A stretch of DNA of 64,000 nt from Salvelinus alpinus (taxonomy: Eukaryota > Chordata > Actinopteri > Salmoniformes > Salmonidae): the NCBI RefSeq assembly GCF_045679555.1, contig NC_092120.1, positions 11,089,305 to 11,153,304 of the forward strand. The letters run 5' to 3'. The position numbers and the translations under genes are program-made. Positions 1-25,760 of the stretch are shown here, one piece after another (position 1 is the first letter of the stretch; each line of letters opens with the position of its first letter). The notes under the pieces are model-generated. The model was not told where the DNA came from. It saw only the letters and a list, made by a program, of their open reading frames with translations, and made no database searches.

Positions 1-13770
<13,770 letters not shown>

Positions 13771-13823
13771 GGTTCATATTAATGGGTGTGTCAAGGGAAT
13801 AGGAAAGGGCCCGCCTCCTACAC

Positions 13824-15200
13824 CTGAGGAGGAAGATTCCCTCAGATCATCTTCATCATTGTGATCTCAAGTCCAGCTCAGCCAATGACTATGGTGGACA
13901 TGGACATTTCCCCTCTAAAGAGCTGTCATTGGCAGGGAGACGGTCATGTGTCCAATCACGATGTAATCCTGGTGGAGAGTGAAGCAGCTATGTTTCTTGG
14001 GGTTCTGTCAAATAGAGAGAAAGTGATTAAGACCTTCCTATTCAAACATCTGAACATTTTGAATGTCCTTACTTGTGGTACTAGCTAGGCTTCTCAAATG
14101 TATTGACATGCACAGATTGACAGTCTCTGGAATTGTTTATGTTAATTTATAATTAAAAAAATAAACAGGGATATTGACTAGCTAGCTAATACTTTTATAA
14201 TGTAATTAATGAGTGAGACACACAGCCAGTCCTGATGATCACTATTTAATCCTATGTATGACCAGTTTAAGAAAATATTGTTGCTCAAGTGCTTAGTCAG
14301 CATGACTATATTCAACAGACAAGTCACGGATAAACATAAACACAGACACTGGACCTCTGACACCCTTGGCCTAGCTAGCAACAATTCAGGGAGACATTCG
14401 AGTCTTCAGAACACCTGTCGTGTTGCGTCATACAGCTGTCAAAACGAGCCATCCAGCCAGAGGCTAGTTAGCGAGCTACTTGTTTATTGTTTACACTAGC
14501 CACCAAAACTAGTCTATGTAGAAAGTAATTGTATGATGTTAACTATTTTAGCATATCTGACAAATATACATTCGTTTTACACGAGTGCTGTGCTATCAAC
14601 GCTCTAGAGATTAGTATTGCTAACTAACGTTAGCTAGCTACCTATTAGCCAAGCTAACGTTGCGTTAGCATATCATGAAATGTTTGTTTGCTACTTGTCT
14701 TGATAATACGAACGACGTGACAGTATCGGGACGGGAGGCTTATTCATACACAACATTAACTTACTGTAGATTCTTTGAGTATTTTCGACCCCTTTAGACT
14801 GCTCCCTGCCAGTTCGACATTTTTTTTTTTTGTGAATCGGGGCGTAATACCGGAAACTACGTAATAATCATCCACTGACAGCTATTGGGTGAAAGTCATA
14901 GAAATAGATAGAGGGCACTATATTATCTCATATGTGTTAGTCGTCCGACGAAAGTATTTGTAAGTATATTAGAAATGTTGATGAGAAATTGAGAATGAGA
15001 AACAGTCTGGGAAATAATCACTTGAGCATTTTTTCCCCAATGTGTGTATGAGACATGTTCTGGGTGGATCTTCTGATTTGGTAGGGGACACTATCTGCAA
15101 GTTTGTGCTGTTCTTTTTGATAGTGCAAGATTCTCAACTAACGAAAAATATGTGATGAATTTTATTATAATTCTTACAAATTCTTCTCAAATTGATTAAC
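13824..15200. other. herpud2 upstream region, no second gene seen
   Basis: Apart from the probable noncoding exon near 14.8 kb, no exon, RNA gene or clear repeat could be supported. Short TAGCTAGC-rich stretches occur at 14620-14680, as is common in salmonid DNA. Confidence 0.4.
14765..14860 (-). promoter_or_regulatory. probable herpud2 promoter and 5' noncoding exon
   Basis: Read on the minus strand, a segment with an ETS-like TTTCCGG site (about 14845-14855) is followed by sequence ending CTACA and a consensus donor GTAAGT at 14764-14759. A matching acceptor, CTTCCTCCTCAG, lies just before the coding start (exon would begin at 13823). So a first noncoding exon near 14765-14850 spliced to 13823 is the simplest reading. 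The outer limit is a guess; no CpG count or transcript data were available. Confidence 0.45.
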
Positions 15201-15209
15201 TCGTGCCAC

Positions 15210-16671
15210 CCCCAACCTCATCAATCTACACACAATACCCCATAATGGCAAAGCAGAAACGTTTTTTTTTACATTTTTGCAAATGTATAAAAATACAAAA
15301 AAATCTATGAAATATCACATTTACATTATTCAGAACCTTTACTCGGTACTTTGTTGAAGCACCTTTGCCAGTGATTACAGCCTTGATTCTTCTTGGGTAT
15401 GGCGCTACAATTTTGGCACACCAGTACATTCTTCCCTGCAGATCCTCTCAAGCTCTGTCAGGTTGGAGGGGGAGTGTTGCTGCACAGCTATTTTCAGGTC
15501 TCTCCAGAGATGTTTGATTGAGTTCAATCAAACATTGCGAAACTCTCAAGGACATTCAGAGACTTGTCCCAAAGCCACTCCCGCGTTGTCTTTAGGGTAG
15601 TTGTCCTGTTGGAATGTAAACCTTTGCCCCAGTCTGAGGTCCTGAGCGCTCTGGAGCAGGTTTTCATCAAGGAGGCCTCTGTATCAAATCAAATGTATTT
15701 ATATAACCCTTCTTACATCAGCTGATATCTCAAAGTGCTGTACAGAAACCCAGCCTAAAACCCCAAACAGCAAGCAATGCAGGTGTAGAAGCACGGTGGC
15801 TAGGAAAAACTCCCTAGAAAGGCCAAAACCCAGGAAGAAACCTAGAGAGGAACCAGGCTATGAGGGGTGGCCAGTCCTCCTCTGGCTGTGCCGGGTGGAG
15901 ACTATAACAGAACATGGCCAAGATGTTCAAATGTTCATAAATGACCAGCATGGTCAAATAATAATAATCACAGTAGTTGTCGAGGGTGCAGCAAGTCAGC
16001 ACCTCAGGAGTAAATGTCAGTTGGCTTTTCATAGCCGATCATTAAGAGTATCTCTACCGCTCCTGCTGTCTCTAGAGACTTGAAAACAGCAGGTCTGGGA
16101 CTTTGCTCTGTTCATCTTTGCCTCGATCCTGACTAGTCTCTCAGTCCCTGCCACTGAAAAACATTCCCACAGCATGATGCTGAAATTTTTTGGTAGCCTT
16201 CCCCAGATCTATGACTCTACACAATCCTATCTCAGCGCTCTACGGACAATTCCTTCAACCTCATGGCTTGGTTTTTGCTCTGAGATGCACTGTCAACTGT
16301 GGTACCTTTTATAGACGGTGTGTGTCTTTCCAAATCATGTCCATTCAATTGAATTTACCACAGGTGGACTCCAATCAAGTTGTAGAAACATCTCAAGGAT
16401 GATCATTGGAAACAGGATGCACCTGACCTCAATTTAATGTCTCATAGCAAAGGGTCTGAATACTTATGTAAATAAGCTATTTCTGGTTTTATTTTTCATA
16501 AATGTGTAAAAATGTCTAAAAACCTGTTTTCGCTTTGTCATCAGGGGTTATTGTGTGTAGATTGCTGAGTATTTTTTTTTATTTAATCAATTAATCAATC
16601 AATAAGACTGTAACATAACAAAATGTGGAAGAAATCAAGGGGTCTGAATACATTCCGAAGGCACTGAATAT
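15210..16671 (-). mobile_element. Tc1-like transposon, left end lost, with internal insertion
   Basis: The right terminus AAGGGGTCTGAATACATTCCGAAGGCACTG is in place, but the left terminus is replaced by AATCTACACACAATACCCC, so the tip is missing. Transposase pieces are too decayed for a frame. The interior matches the element at 44697-46219 along most of its length, and a different repeat is inserted at about 15687-16090. Confidence 0.75.
15687..16090. repeat. interspersed repeat inserted in Tc1 copy
   Basis: From AAATCAAATGTATTTATATA through CCTAGAAAGGCCAAAACCC and GCCGGGTGGAGACTATAAC to the sequence before ACTTTGCTCTG. It interrupts the Tc1 sequence CTCTGT|ACTTTGCTCTG, which is unbroken in the copy at 45.27 kb. 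This is a repeat frequent in salmonid DNA; its class is not certain. Confidence 0.6.
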
Positions 16672-17187
16672 AAGTTACATTTGGGGAGATCTAATTGTAT
16701 GATGGCTGCCTAGTAGCTTGACTGAGTCTTGCATTTGATAACATAATATGGAGTCAGAATAAACATTGGTTATATTTTGTTGTTACACTTATCTGTTAAT
16801 CTGTTATCCTCATTATAAATGGAATATCTTATAGAATTCTACAGTCTGGCCACACAGGAATGTTGTTAGTGATTTACAGAATTTTTTTACCCTGTCACTG
16901 TTTTGACTGAATAACTGAATAGGACCGTAAGTTCACTCCATTGTTTTTGTGTGACAGTGCTCTCTTTCCAGGGGCTGGAATTAAATTTAAATTCCATCAA
17001 ATCAGGAGATAAATTGAAATGTAAGAATGAATAGTGTCATTCCTTTTCAATGAGAAAGTTTTCCATTTTGGAACTAGAATTTCAATTTTCTTTCACCGGG
17101 TGTCATGGAGGACAGGTATGTTTGTCAGGAGGGGTGGAGGGGGTATTACTGAAATAGACCCCTGTAGTTAGTGGAAAGGTTTGTTGG
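16672..17187. other. gene-free stretch
   Basis: AT-rich sequence with no exon-like frame or recognised repeat seen. It separates the Tc1 copy from the last exon of the SH2-domain relic. Confidence 0.3.
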
Positions 17188-18196
<1,009 letters not shown>

Positions 18197-18199
18197 CTA

Positions 18200-19075
18200 C
18201 AGAGAGAAAGAGACAGCTATGACCTTATATCTGTAGTTATAGGGCCAGATTACAGTAATTTCCATGTGTATCTTCTTGGGAGTGTACTGTCAAGGGTGGG
18301 TATCAGTGCCTTTCAGAGTGGTCCTATATAGGCTAATTAAGACCTAGTAGGCCTACACATATGCAAAAACATACACAGACATGCATGCACACACAGACAC
18401 AAGCGCACACATGTACATTTGTCTGATGTCTGGTGATGGCAGAAGAGTTGGGCTCATGTGAATATTGTTGCGAACTAAGGGGTGTGTTCAGGAGAGAGCA
18501 ATGTTACAGAATTTTCAGATAGAGAACAAAGTTATAAAAAAAATAATATTCCGTTTCAAACATATTGTGTGGAGAGATATGATTATCTTTCAGATAGAAT
18601 AGGGAATCATGTTAGCTCTATCCATTACTGTTCTACCTGAAACGTTAAAAACATTTCACCTCACTGAATAGATCATCCCTTAAATGAAATGCACTAATCT
18701 TCTAAGCATTCTAAGTTGTCCACATGACTCTGTGATAATGTGACACTTACAGCTCAGACACACCGGTAGGATTGTCAAACGTTTGCCTGCCAACAGTACT
18801 TAGCACCTCTGAACAGTGTCAGCAGTCAATATCTTCTGTGTTCACACAGCAAAGACCTTGAATTCGTCAGCCACCTTGTTAACATACTCCAAACCAGGTG
18901 GCAGTAGCGTTGTTTGGCAATGCTTATGGTTTAGATTGCGCGAATGTTGCTATTTTGTAGAAAGCCTTGATTATACTAGCCAGATGGCCACAGCTAGATA
19001 ACTACCTAGCAAGATGATGAATAAATGATTTAATTCACTCTCTATAATCCCATACTGTCATTTCATTAGCCGAAT
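18200..19075. other. gene-free stretch between two pseudogenes
   Basis: No frame with homeobox helix 1-2 or the N-terminal half of the SH2D4-like protein was found on either strand, so the missing parts of both relics seem to be lost or beyond recognition. A CA-rich stretch lies at 18385-18410. Confidence 0.35.
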
Positions 19076-19079
19076 GTTG

Positions 19080-19325
19080 TTTATTTTTACCCCATTTTAC
19101 ACCGTTTTTTTACGGACTCGGGAGAGGCGAAGGTCAAGAGCCGTGCGTCTTCCGAAACACAATCCAACCAAGCCACACTGCTTCTTGACACAATGCCCAC
19201 TTAACCCAGAAGCCAGCCGCTGTGTCAGGGGAAACACTGTGCACCTTGCAACCGTGTCAGCATGCACTGCACCCGGCCCACCACAGGAGTCACTAGTGCG
19301 CAAAAAAAAGCACATTCTCATCTAG
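19080..19325 (-). repeat. SINE fragment (family of 38605-39045)
   Basis: Reverse orientation. Shares CCGAAACACAATCCAACCAAGCC, AACCCAGAAGCCAGCC and GGCCCACCACAGGAGTC with the complement of the copy at 38.6-39.0 kb. It ends about 25 bp before the splice acceptor of the homeobox relic. Confidence 0.7.
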
Positions 19326-19348
19326 CTATCCCTCCCTATCTGTTGCAG

Positions 19349-20070
19349 GTGTGGTTTTAGAACAGGAGAGCCAGAACCCTGAAGCACAGGGACCACAGAC
19401 TCTCCCCTCAGCCAGAGTCAGCTCACCCTATCCCCAGTCCCTTTCTACCTACACAGTCTTTCTCCAAGCTCCTCCATGGGATCAAAGATGTGACCCGCCA
19501 GGTCCGACATAGAGAAAGTCTCTCATTACCAGCCGCTGAGCCACAGCCAGATGCACAAGGAGGGAGAGGAGGACTGCTTCTACGGTCCCTCATCTTACCC
19601 CCCCCTCCCCTTCCCGCTCTCTCCGTGGGATGCCGGATACAACAGTCACTCATTCAGTGTGGGAGTGAGACATGGCAGGCTCCTCCTGGGCACTAGCTCT
19701 CCAGGTGCTTTGCCAGAAGCACGATTGTGGAACGTTGCCCAGGAGTTCTCGTTCTGCTCCCAGGGCGAGGGCCAGGCCTTCCACTACTCACCTCCATCTG
19801 GATTTCTTCATCCCCAGTACACCCACGGTGGACTCCAGTCCGTTCGTGCCAGCAGAACCTTCGACCCGTTCTCCAGTTGCCCTACCTCACTGGACTCAGC
19901 CTGGTGGGACATAGGAGTTGAGAACCCCAATCCCACAGACCAGGGTTTTCTGTACAAGGAAGTCTCAGATGAGTACTCAAAGTCCCTCCGGGCTCTTTGA
20001 TGCTATGCAAGAAGCCCCACTACCTGAACTGTCTTCCCAGTGTGTGGAAGACATCTTTGGGCAGATGTAG
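19349..20070 (+). pseudogene. Mix/Mxtx-like homeobox gene relic, last exon
   Basis: After acceptor CTATCTGTTGCAG (to 19348) the frame reads VWF-stop-NRRARTLKHR, the third helix of a paired-like homeodomain (WFQNRRA) with the Gln codon CAG changed to TAG at 19358-19360. The frame goes on with LSPQPESAHPIPSPF and FSKLLHGIKDVTRQV. Homologous-looking sequence then moves to the +1 frame (CFYGPSSYPPLPFPLSPWDA, VENPNPTDQG) and to a third frame for the end (SPSGLFDAMQEAPLPEL, CVEDIFGQM, stop TAG 20068-20070). That is at least one nonsense and two frame changes. The NRRARTLK ending resembles teleost Mxtx proteins, which act in the yolk syncytial layer, but that is from memory. Upstream homeodomain exons were not found in the window. 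Confidence 0.7.
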
Positions 20071-20745
20071 ATGGAGCAGAGTTCAGTGGAAGGACCAGTA
20101 AACACCCCTGCCATAAGTCTTCAATGACGAGGGTTGCCAACACTCCAGGTTTGAATAGGTCTAGCTCTTGTGAGAAGTAGTTCTATTCCGGGACTGTTTC
20201 AATTAAGCAAATAATGAACATTTTAATTATGTCGATGGATTTATGAGTTCGGCAACATATAGGCAGACCTGAATGTATTAGCCATGTACAATAGGACTGT
20301 ACAATGGGACTGTTGCATGAATGAACATTGCTGCTGCGCTGTTATGTAGGGAGGTACGTTACTACTATAATATAGGGTTAATCTATTTATTTTTAAAATA
20401 TGTATTTAACCAGGCATGTCAATTAGGACCCTGGGACCCACGTATTTACTGGCTATAAATTGTGAATAATTTAAGTAGAATAATAGATTGACAATTTATT
20501 TTACATAATTATCACTATTTATTGTATTTATTCCAAATAAACACCTACTTTATGTGAACTGCTGTTTTGGTAATTTATTATATCATAATTGACAATGAAA
20601 TAGGACAACCATACCAACTGCAGTAATTTGAGTCTAATTTAGGAGAAAGCTTTTAACTCACTCTTCCTTTGTCATTGATGGATTTGATAGATATATTTTT
20701 GCAGACTAGACTACAACCAAAAACGGCGGAACGTTGTAGGAGGCG
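20071..20745. other. gene-free AT-rich stretch
   Basis: Nothing coding seen. A short piece of SINE-type tail (TTTAACCAGGCATGTCAATTAGG) is at about 20403-20430. Confidence 0.35.
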
Positions 20746-20749
20746 GAAC

Positions 20750-20936
20750 GTTTCAATTGGTGTGATGTTTCCTAGACGCCTGGAAATACAGATGCCCATC
20801 ACTTCCGGATTTGCAGTACGCACGTGAGACAGTTGGAAACACGTTTGTTTTGCAACTGTTATTTTTATCCAGATGAAGTAAACATTAACTGACTGGAAAT
20901 CAAGTCGTTGGAAGTAACGTTAGATATCTCACAGGT
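20750..20936 (+). promoter_or_regulatory. promoter-like segment with splice donor
   Basis: It holds a reversed CCAAT (ATTGG, about 20755), an ETS-type CTTCCGG (20802-20808) and an E-box CACGTG (20821-20826). Then comes transcript-like sequence ending ATATCTCACAG with donor GTAACT at 20935. The layout is that of a housekeeping promoter and a 5' noncoding exon on the plus strand. It could be an upstream first exon of bms1, or of a lost gene. No following exon could be assigned to it. Confidence 0.4.
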
Positions 20937-21064
20937 AACTAACTTAATGTGGTTTTATTTCTCCCTGCCTTCAGAGTTGCAATTAGCTTTGTATCTCAAC
21001 CAGAGAGACCTGGTCTCAGAGCATTTCGTATTATTCTGTATGTAAATCCGACACACTCCATGTA

Positions 21065-21648
21065 TACTGAACAAAAATATAAACTCAACTGATGCAACTA
21101 TTTTACTGAGTTACAGTTCATGTAAGGAAATAAGTAAATTGAAATAATTTCATTAGATCCTAATGATGGTTTCACGTTACTGGGCTGTGGCGCAGCCATG
21201 GTTGGTGGGGCTTGGGATAGCGTAGGCCCACCCACTTGGGAGCCAGGCCCACCCACTTTGGAGCCAGGCCCACCCACTGGGGAGCTATGCCCAGCCAATC
21301 AGAAGGTGTTTTAACCCACACAAAGGCTTATTACAGACAGAAATACTTCTCAGTTTCGTCTGGGTGGCTGGTCTCAGACGATCCCGCAGGTGAAGAAGCT
21401 GCATGTGGAGGTCCAGGGCTGGCTTGGTCTGAGGCTGTTTGAACATACTGTGAAATTCTCTAAAACTACGTTGGAGGCAGCTTATGGTAGAGAAATTAAC
21501 ATTAAATTGTCTGGCAACAGCTCTGGTTGATTTGCTGCAGTCAGCATGCCAATTGCATGCTCCCCTAAAACTTGAGACTTCTGTGGCATTGTGTTATATG
21601 ACAAAACTGCACATTTAAGAGTGGTGGCCAGTGTTTTGTTCAGCATAT
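21065..21648 (-). mobile_element. Tc1-like relic with internal deletion
   Basis: Left TATACTGAACAAAAATATAAAC and right TGTTTTGTTCAGCATA mark the same family as 9171-13445, in reverse. Only short transposase traces remain (CGTTGGAGGCAGCTTATGG, CTTGAGACTTCTGTGGCATTG). A short GC-rich direct repeat built on CCCACCCACTT-GGAGCCAGG occurs three times at about 21225-21290. Confidence 0.75.
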
Positions 21649-21777
21649 GATGTGTTACATTTCATATATATTAATTTGTGAATGTCCATTTCGTATGATA
21701 TATTACAATTCATATTATAGCTTACAAATTTGCTAAACTTACAACCTTCTAGGCTAGGGGTTAAGGTTAGGAGTTAG

Positions 21778-21990
21778 TGTAACGGATGTGAAATGGCTAG
21801 CTTGTTAGCGGGTACGCGCTAATAGCGTTTCAATCAGTTACGTCACTTGCTCTGAAACCGAGAAGTTGTGTTGCCCCTTGCTCTGCAAGAGCCGCGGCTT
21901 TTGTGGAGCGATGGGTAACGACGCTTCGTGGGTGACTGTTGTTGATGTGTGCAGAGGGTCCCTGGTTCACGCCCGGGTCGGGGCGAGGGG
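21778..21990 (+). repeat. tRNA-like SINE
   Basis: GTGTAACGGATGTGAAATGG start, CGCTAATAGCGTTTCAATCAG, GCTCTGCAAGAGCCGCGGC, and GGTTCACGCCCGGGTC (B-box-like) near the end. It is the free-standing version of the unit captured inside both hAT-like copies. Confidence 0.55.
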
Positions 21991-22371
21991 ACTGACGTAT
22001 ACGTAACTGATTGAAACGCTAGTTGTCCATGATTTTTCAGTGGTAAACTACCTGAGTAAAACACAATTTATTCACCAACTTTGCCTCAACTCCTTGATGG
22101 TTAGTTAGTAAGGGACCTAAAGTCTCCTCCTGCCAATTCTCTTCCTACGCCTCACAGTCCGAGTGGCTCTACGCTTCATGCGGACTGGGTGAGTAGTTGA
22201 TTGTCTACGCCTGGGCATGATTATTTTTATACCCACTTAGGAGCTGTACCTGCGCTTTTATAGGCTTTGCCTTGGTAACGAAATGATGTCATAATGGCAT
22301 TGACATGATGCAATAGTAACCATGCCATTCCAAACACAACAACTGCGGAAATAGACAAAAGGTCCTATTTT

Positions 22372-22680
22372 AATTAAACAAAGTACAGCTTATAAAGGCT
22401 TAATATACAGTATACATAAAGGCTTCACAAGCACTACATAAATACTTAACAAATCATCTATAAGCATGCCATACTCTATAAATGGTGTATAAACATATTG
22501 CATTATGTTACTTTTAGCATTTCACCCTTTAGTAGGAATGGTTATTTCACACTTTACACACCATTTATAGAGTATGACATGCTTATAGATGATTTGTGAA
22601 GCATTTATATAGTGCTTAAGAAGCCTTTTGTATGCTATATAAAGTCTTTATAAGTTGTACTTTGCTTAAAGTGGGACCCG
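22372..22680. repeat. fold-back (MITE-like) element
   Basis: The left arm (22375-22500) and right arm (22550-22678) are complementary over most of their length. Examples are AAACAAAGTACAGCTTATAAAG against CTTTATAAGTTGTACTTTG, and CATCTATAAGCATGCCATAC against GTATGACATGCTTATAGATG. The whole would fold into one long hairpin. No coding content. Confidence 0.7.
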
Positions 22681-24877
22681 AAAATACAACTCAATATTTG
22701 GAAAATGTTCGTAATGTTTGGTATACTCAGTGTAAAGTAGACAATGCCATGTGGGAGGACGGCACACTTCTTTTGAGCCTAAAAGGAAGAAAAGCATCCC
22801 AACATTGTAGGAGGAGATCCTCCCTCAGCTTAAAATCCTTAGTGTATTATAATACAGAGGTAGACATTCGTCTTGTCCTATATCTATGTGCCAATATCTT
22901 ATGACATACAGTACAACTGGATATAATGACAGATGTGTCTATTTAATTTCCATGGAGCCTTAGTTCAATATCCTGTACGATGGAGGCAGTCTTTTACTCA
23001 GCTATGTGCCAATATTGTATGACACATACCACGCCAGAATAAACAACAGGTGTGTGCTGGTCCTATTCTGTCTATAGGTCTAAATGTAACTCCCATTCTT
23101 CCAAAGCCTTTATGACCGAGACATGAGGTTTTGAGATGATGATTCACCTCCTAGTCGGTGATCTTTTGGTCAGACAGCCTCCTGCTAGATTTTTTTCCTG
23201 TGGTGTAATAATACGATAATTACAACATGACCTAAAAGCTCCTCTTCTCACAGATCTCCCTCCCTCCTTCATTCACCTATTCCCTCTATCCTCATCTCTT
23301 CTCCTCTCTTCCCACATCTCCCTCCCTACTCCCTTTACTTATACTCCCTCTATCCTGCTCTCTTTTCCTCTTCTCTACTCACCCCTCTATTCTTGCAGGG
23401 GTAAATGTAGGCCCGTTAGAAGAAGCATATGCAGAAAGCAGGATAATCTCTAATTGCTGCAGATGTAAGATGTCTCTGAACCCAGGCATGGGATCTCAGT
23501 AGCGAGCCCTAGTCGCTGTGCTCATTGGTGACGTTGCTCTCGGTGCTACGATGTGGTACACTCTGCCCAGCAGTGGGTGTCGACCCGTTTCCTGGGCTGC
23601 AGACATGAAAGCTTTGCTATTCCTATTTTAGTGTTAAAATATATATATTTTTCTCTGGTTCTGTTTTGACGTTGTTTTGTTGTTCCCTATCAAACTTAAT
23701 ACAACAATAAGCTGCTGTTATTGTACCACAGATGTGTTCCTGCATGGAACATACAGTACAGTGATCTATAAATTGTCATTGTCTGTCACTTCAGGAGCTG
23801 AGAGACTTTAGGGTGGTCTGTTCTCTCAGTATGTTACAGATCTACTGACAGTGTAAGGTACTCTAACCTGACAGAGCCACATCTCCCCCTGTTGAGGGAA
23901 AAGCGTAAAACTACAGTTTCCACACCATGAAAAGCATAACCACTGTTACTGTTAACTTTAAAACACCTCATAACTAGGGCCAGGAGATTTTCCTGATCAT
24001 GTGACAGGTATGTGAACAGGAAAAACTCCAGGCCCTACACCATCAAACTGAAACATGACCCTTTTCACATCGTCAGAATATTGGATAAATAATGGTACTC
24101 CAATGACTGTTGCTCAACAAATACACACAATAAACTCTCTATGATGTTCAAAGTACTGTACCCATTACCAGGGGTTCTTAAACTTTTTTAGCTTGTGTGT
24201 GTTTTGTCGACCTTTGGAAAGTTTACCAACAAATTTGTTTCCATCAGGCCTTTCGTGACTTTTTTTATCCTACATGTACTTTACGTGCATAAAAGGTTGG
24301 ATGGAAGCCTGGTTAGTTGCATATCCCATCCCTGCATTGAGGTATGTTTTCCAGCCCATCTCTCACCGGCTCTGCAGTGTCTAAATCTAACCATGATGGC
24401 GTTCCCGACTCCAGTGCAACTCAGTGTAAATAAGCGTGATAGTCGGAATCTGCTGGATAGCTGCATAGATTCCAGTTGAATGTAGTTGTAAAAAACGATG
24501 TTAAAGGAACAATAGTGCAGGTTGGGCTAGAGTTGACAGCAGACTATAGAGTTTTTGAAATGAACCTCAGACTCCTTTGTTGCTATGCGTCAATACTTAA
24601 AAAATGTACATTAAATCCTTCCCGTGTACCTATGTTTGTCCTCTGTTGTGTGCCTTTCTTAGTATTTCACAGTCAGTGGTTGTATTTGATTAAGGTTTTA
24701 TTAAAATGTGTGGGTTTCAGCAAAGGCCCGCAACAACAGAGGATGCATGTGGGTTCATTTAAAAAACTGTAGTCTGCTCTCAACTACGTGGAGGAGTTGA
24801 GGTACTTGGCAACAATTGGCTACAATTTGTATGCCAGATGATGTCATATCTTAATAATACGTTTCCATTACTGGGCG
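22681..24877. other. intergenic stretch, no gene supported
   Basis: A pyrimidine-rich tract (CTCCCT/TTCTCC) runs from 23255 to 23398 and ends TATTCTTGCAG like a splice acceptor, but the sequence after it has early stops in all frames. No RNA gene recognised. Confidence 0.35.
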
Positions 24878-25398
24878 TTACAGGTTAGCTTAAACAAAAC
24901 GTTGCCATAGTCACATTTTTCTTGACGATACTTTTTTTCCCTGAATCCAGAACTAAAAAATTATCTTAATTCTTTGTCCAGTTGCAGGTCGTTCTCCAAA
25001 AACCAGAGACTTTTCAGAAAGATATTAAATCCACGTTTTGCACTGAGTGAGGTGTTCCCTCGCCATTTTAGCTGCCAGACATCTTGCATTTCCCAACATC
25101 TTTGCAGAAACTAGTCTTTTCTATGCGCCGCGGCCACTTGTAGAAGTAGATGGCAGCGCATCACACATTGCGACCAAAACAAAGATGTACACACATGCAA
25201 GAGGCATTTCTCACTCAATACAAAACATGGATGTAATATCTTTCTGAATATTCTCTGGTTTTCAGAGAACCACCTGTAACCGGACACAGACATTTCTAAG
25301 ATACTCTTTTCACCGAATCAGGACGAGAAAAGTATCGCCAAGAACAGTTAAGTTGAAAAATCTATGGCAACAGTTTGTCTGAGCTAACCTGTAACATC
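24878..25398. repeat. long inverted-repeat element upstream of bms1
   Basis: Arms of about 165 bp (24878-25040 and 25235-25398) with roughly 195 bp between. GTTACAGGTTAGC pairs with GCTAACCTGTAAC at the tips, GTTGCCATAG with CTATGGCAAC, and AGAAAGATATT with AATATTCTCT-type sequence further in. The look is that of a MITE-type terminal-inverted-repeat element. It ends about 30 bp before the first E-box of the bms1 promoter candidate. Confidence 0.7.
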
Positions 25399-25429
25399 CT
25401 GACGACGCGAGCGGTGCAAAATAAATGTA

Positions 25430-25760
25430 CACGTGCGTCTGCGTGGCCAGGCGCTAAAATATAACTTGGCTCTATTTGTGATGCTCAACGCGCTGCAATC
25501 CCTCCTCTCCCATCTCCTCATTGGTTTTTAGGAGCATATACCCACGTGCCGTCTCCTCATTGGTTTTAGGAGCATATACCCACGTGGGTGTTTGAAAGAT
25601 GAACTGAGGTCCACACTCAGTTCGTCTTTGTGGTATTGCACTGTAAAGTTGGTTGCCAACTGCCAAAGAAGCCTGAAGGAAGGAGGAGAGATGTAATTAA
25701 TTCGGTTTATGGTTTTATCTGTGGGTTAATTGTCGGAGTAGAGGACCTTGTGCATTTCAG
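25430..25760 (+). promoter_or_regulatory. bms1 promoter candidate and noncoding first exon
   Basis: Three CACGTG E-boxes lie at 25430-25435, 25543-25548 and 25581-25586. Two reversed CCAAT boxes (ATTGG) are at 25520-25524 and 25559-25563. A 34-35-bp unit holding one CCAAT and one E-box is tandemly duplicated (25514-25548 and 25553-25586). About 170 bp on, sequence ending GCATTTCAG meets a donor GTAAAG at 25761, which would splice to the bms1 exon starting at 26434. CACGTG is bound by MYC/MAX and USF, fitting a ribosome-biogenesis gene. The transcription start itself is not visible. Confidence 0.55.

Noticed and set aside
22632..22904. 90-codon plus frame
   Set aside because: Starts inside the fold-back element and shows no domain or splice context.
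23390..23480. Exon after a strong pyrimidine tract and CAG
   Set aside because: All three frames stop within a few codons and no donor or partner exon was found.
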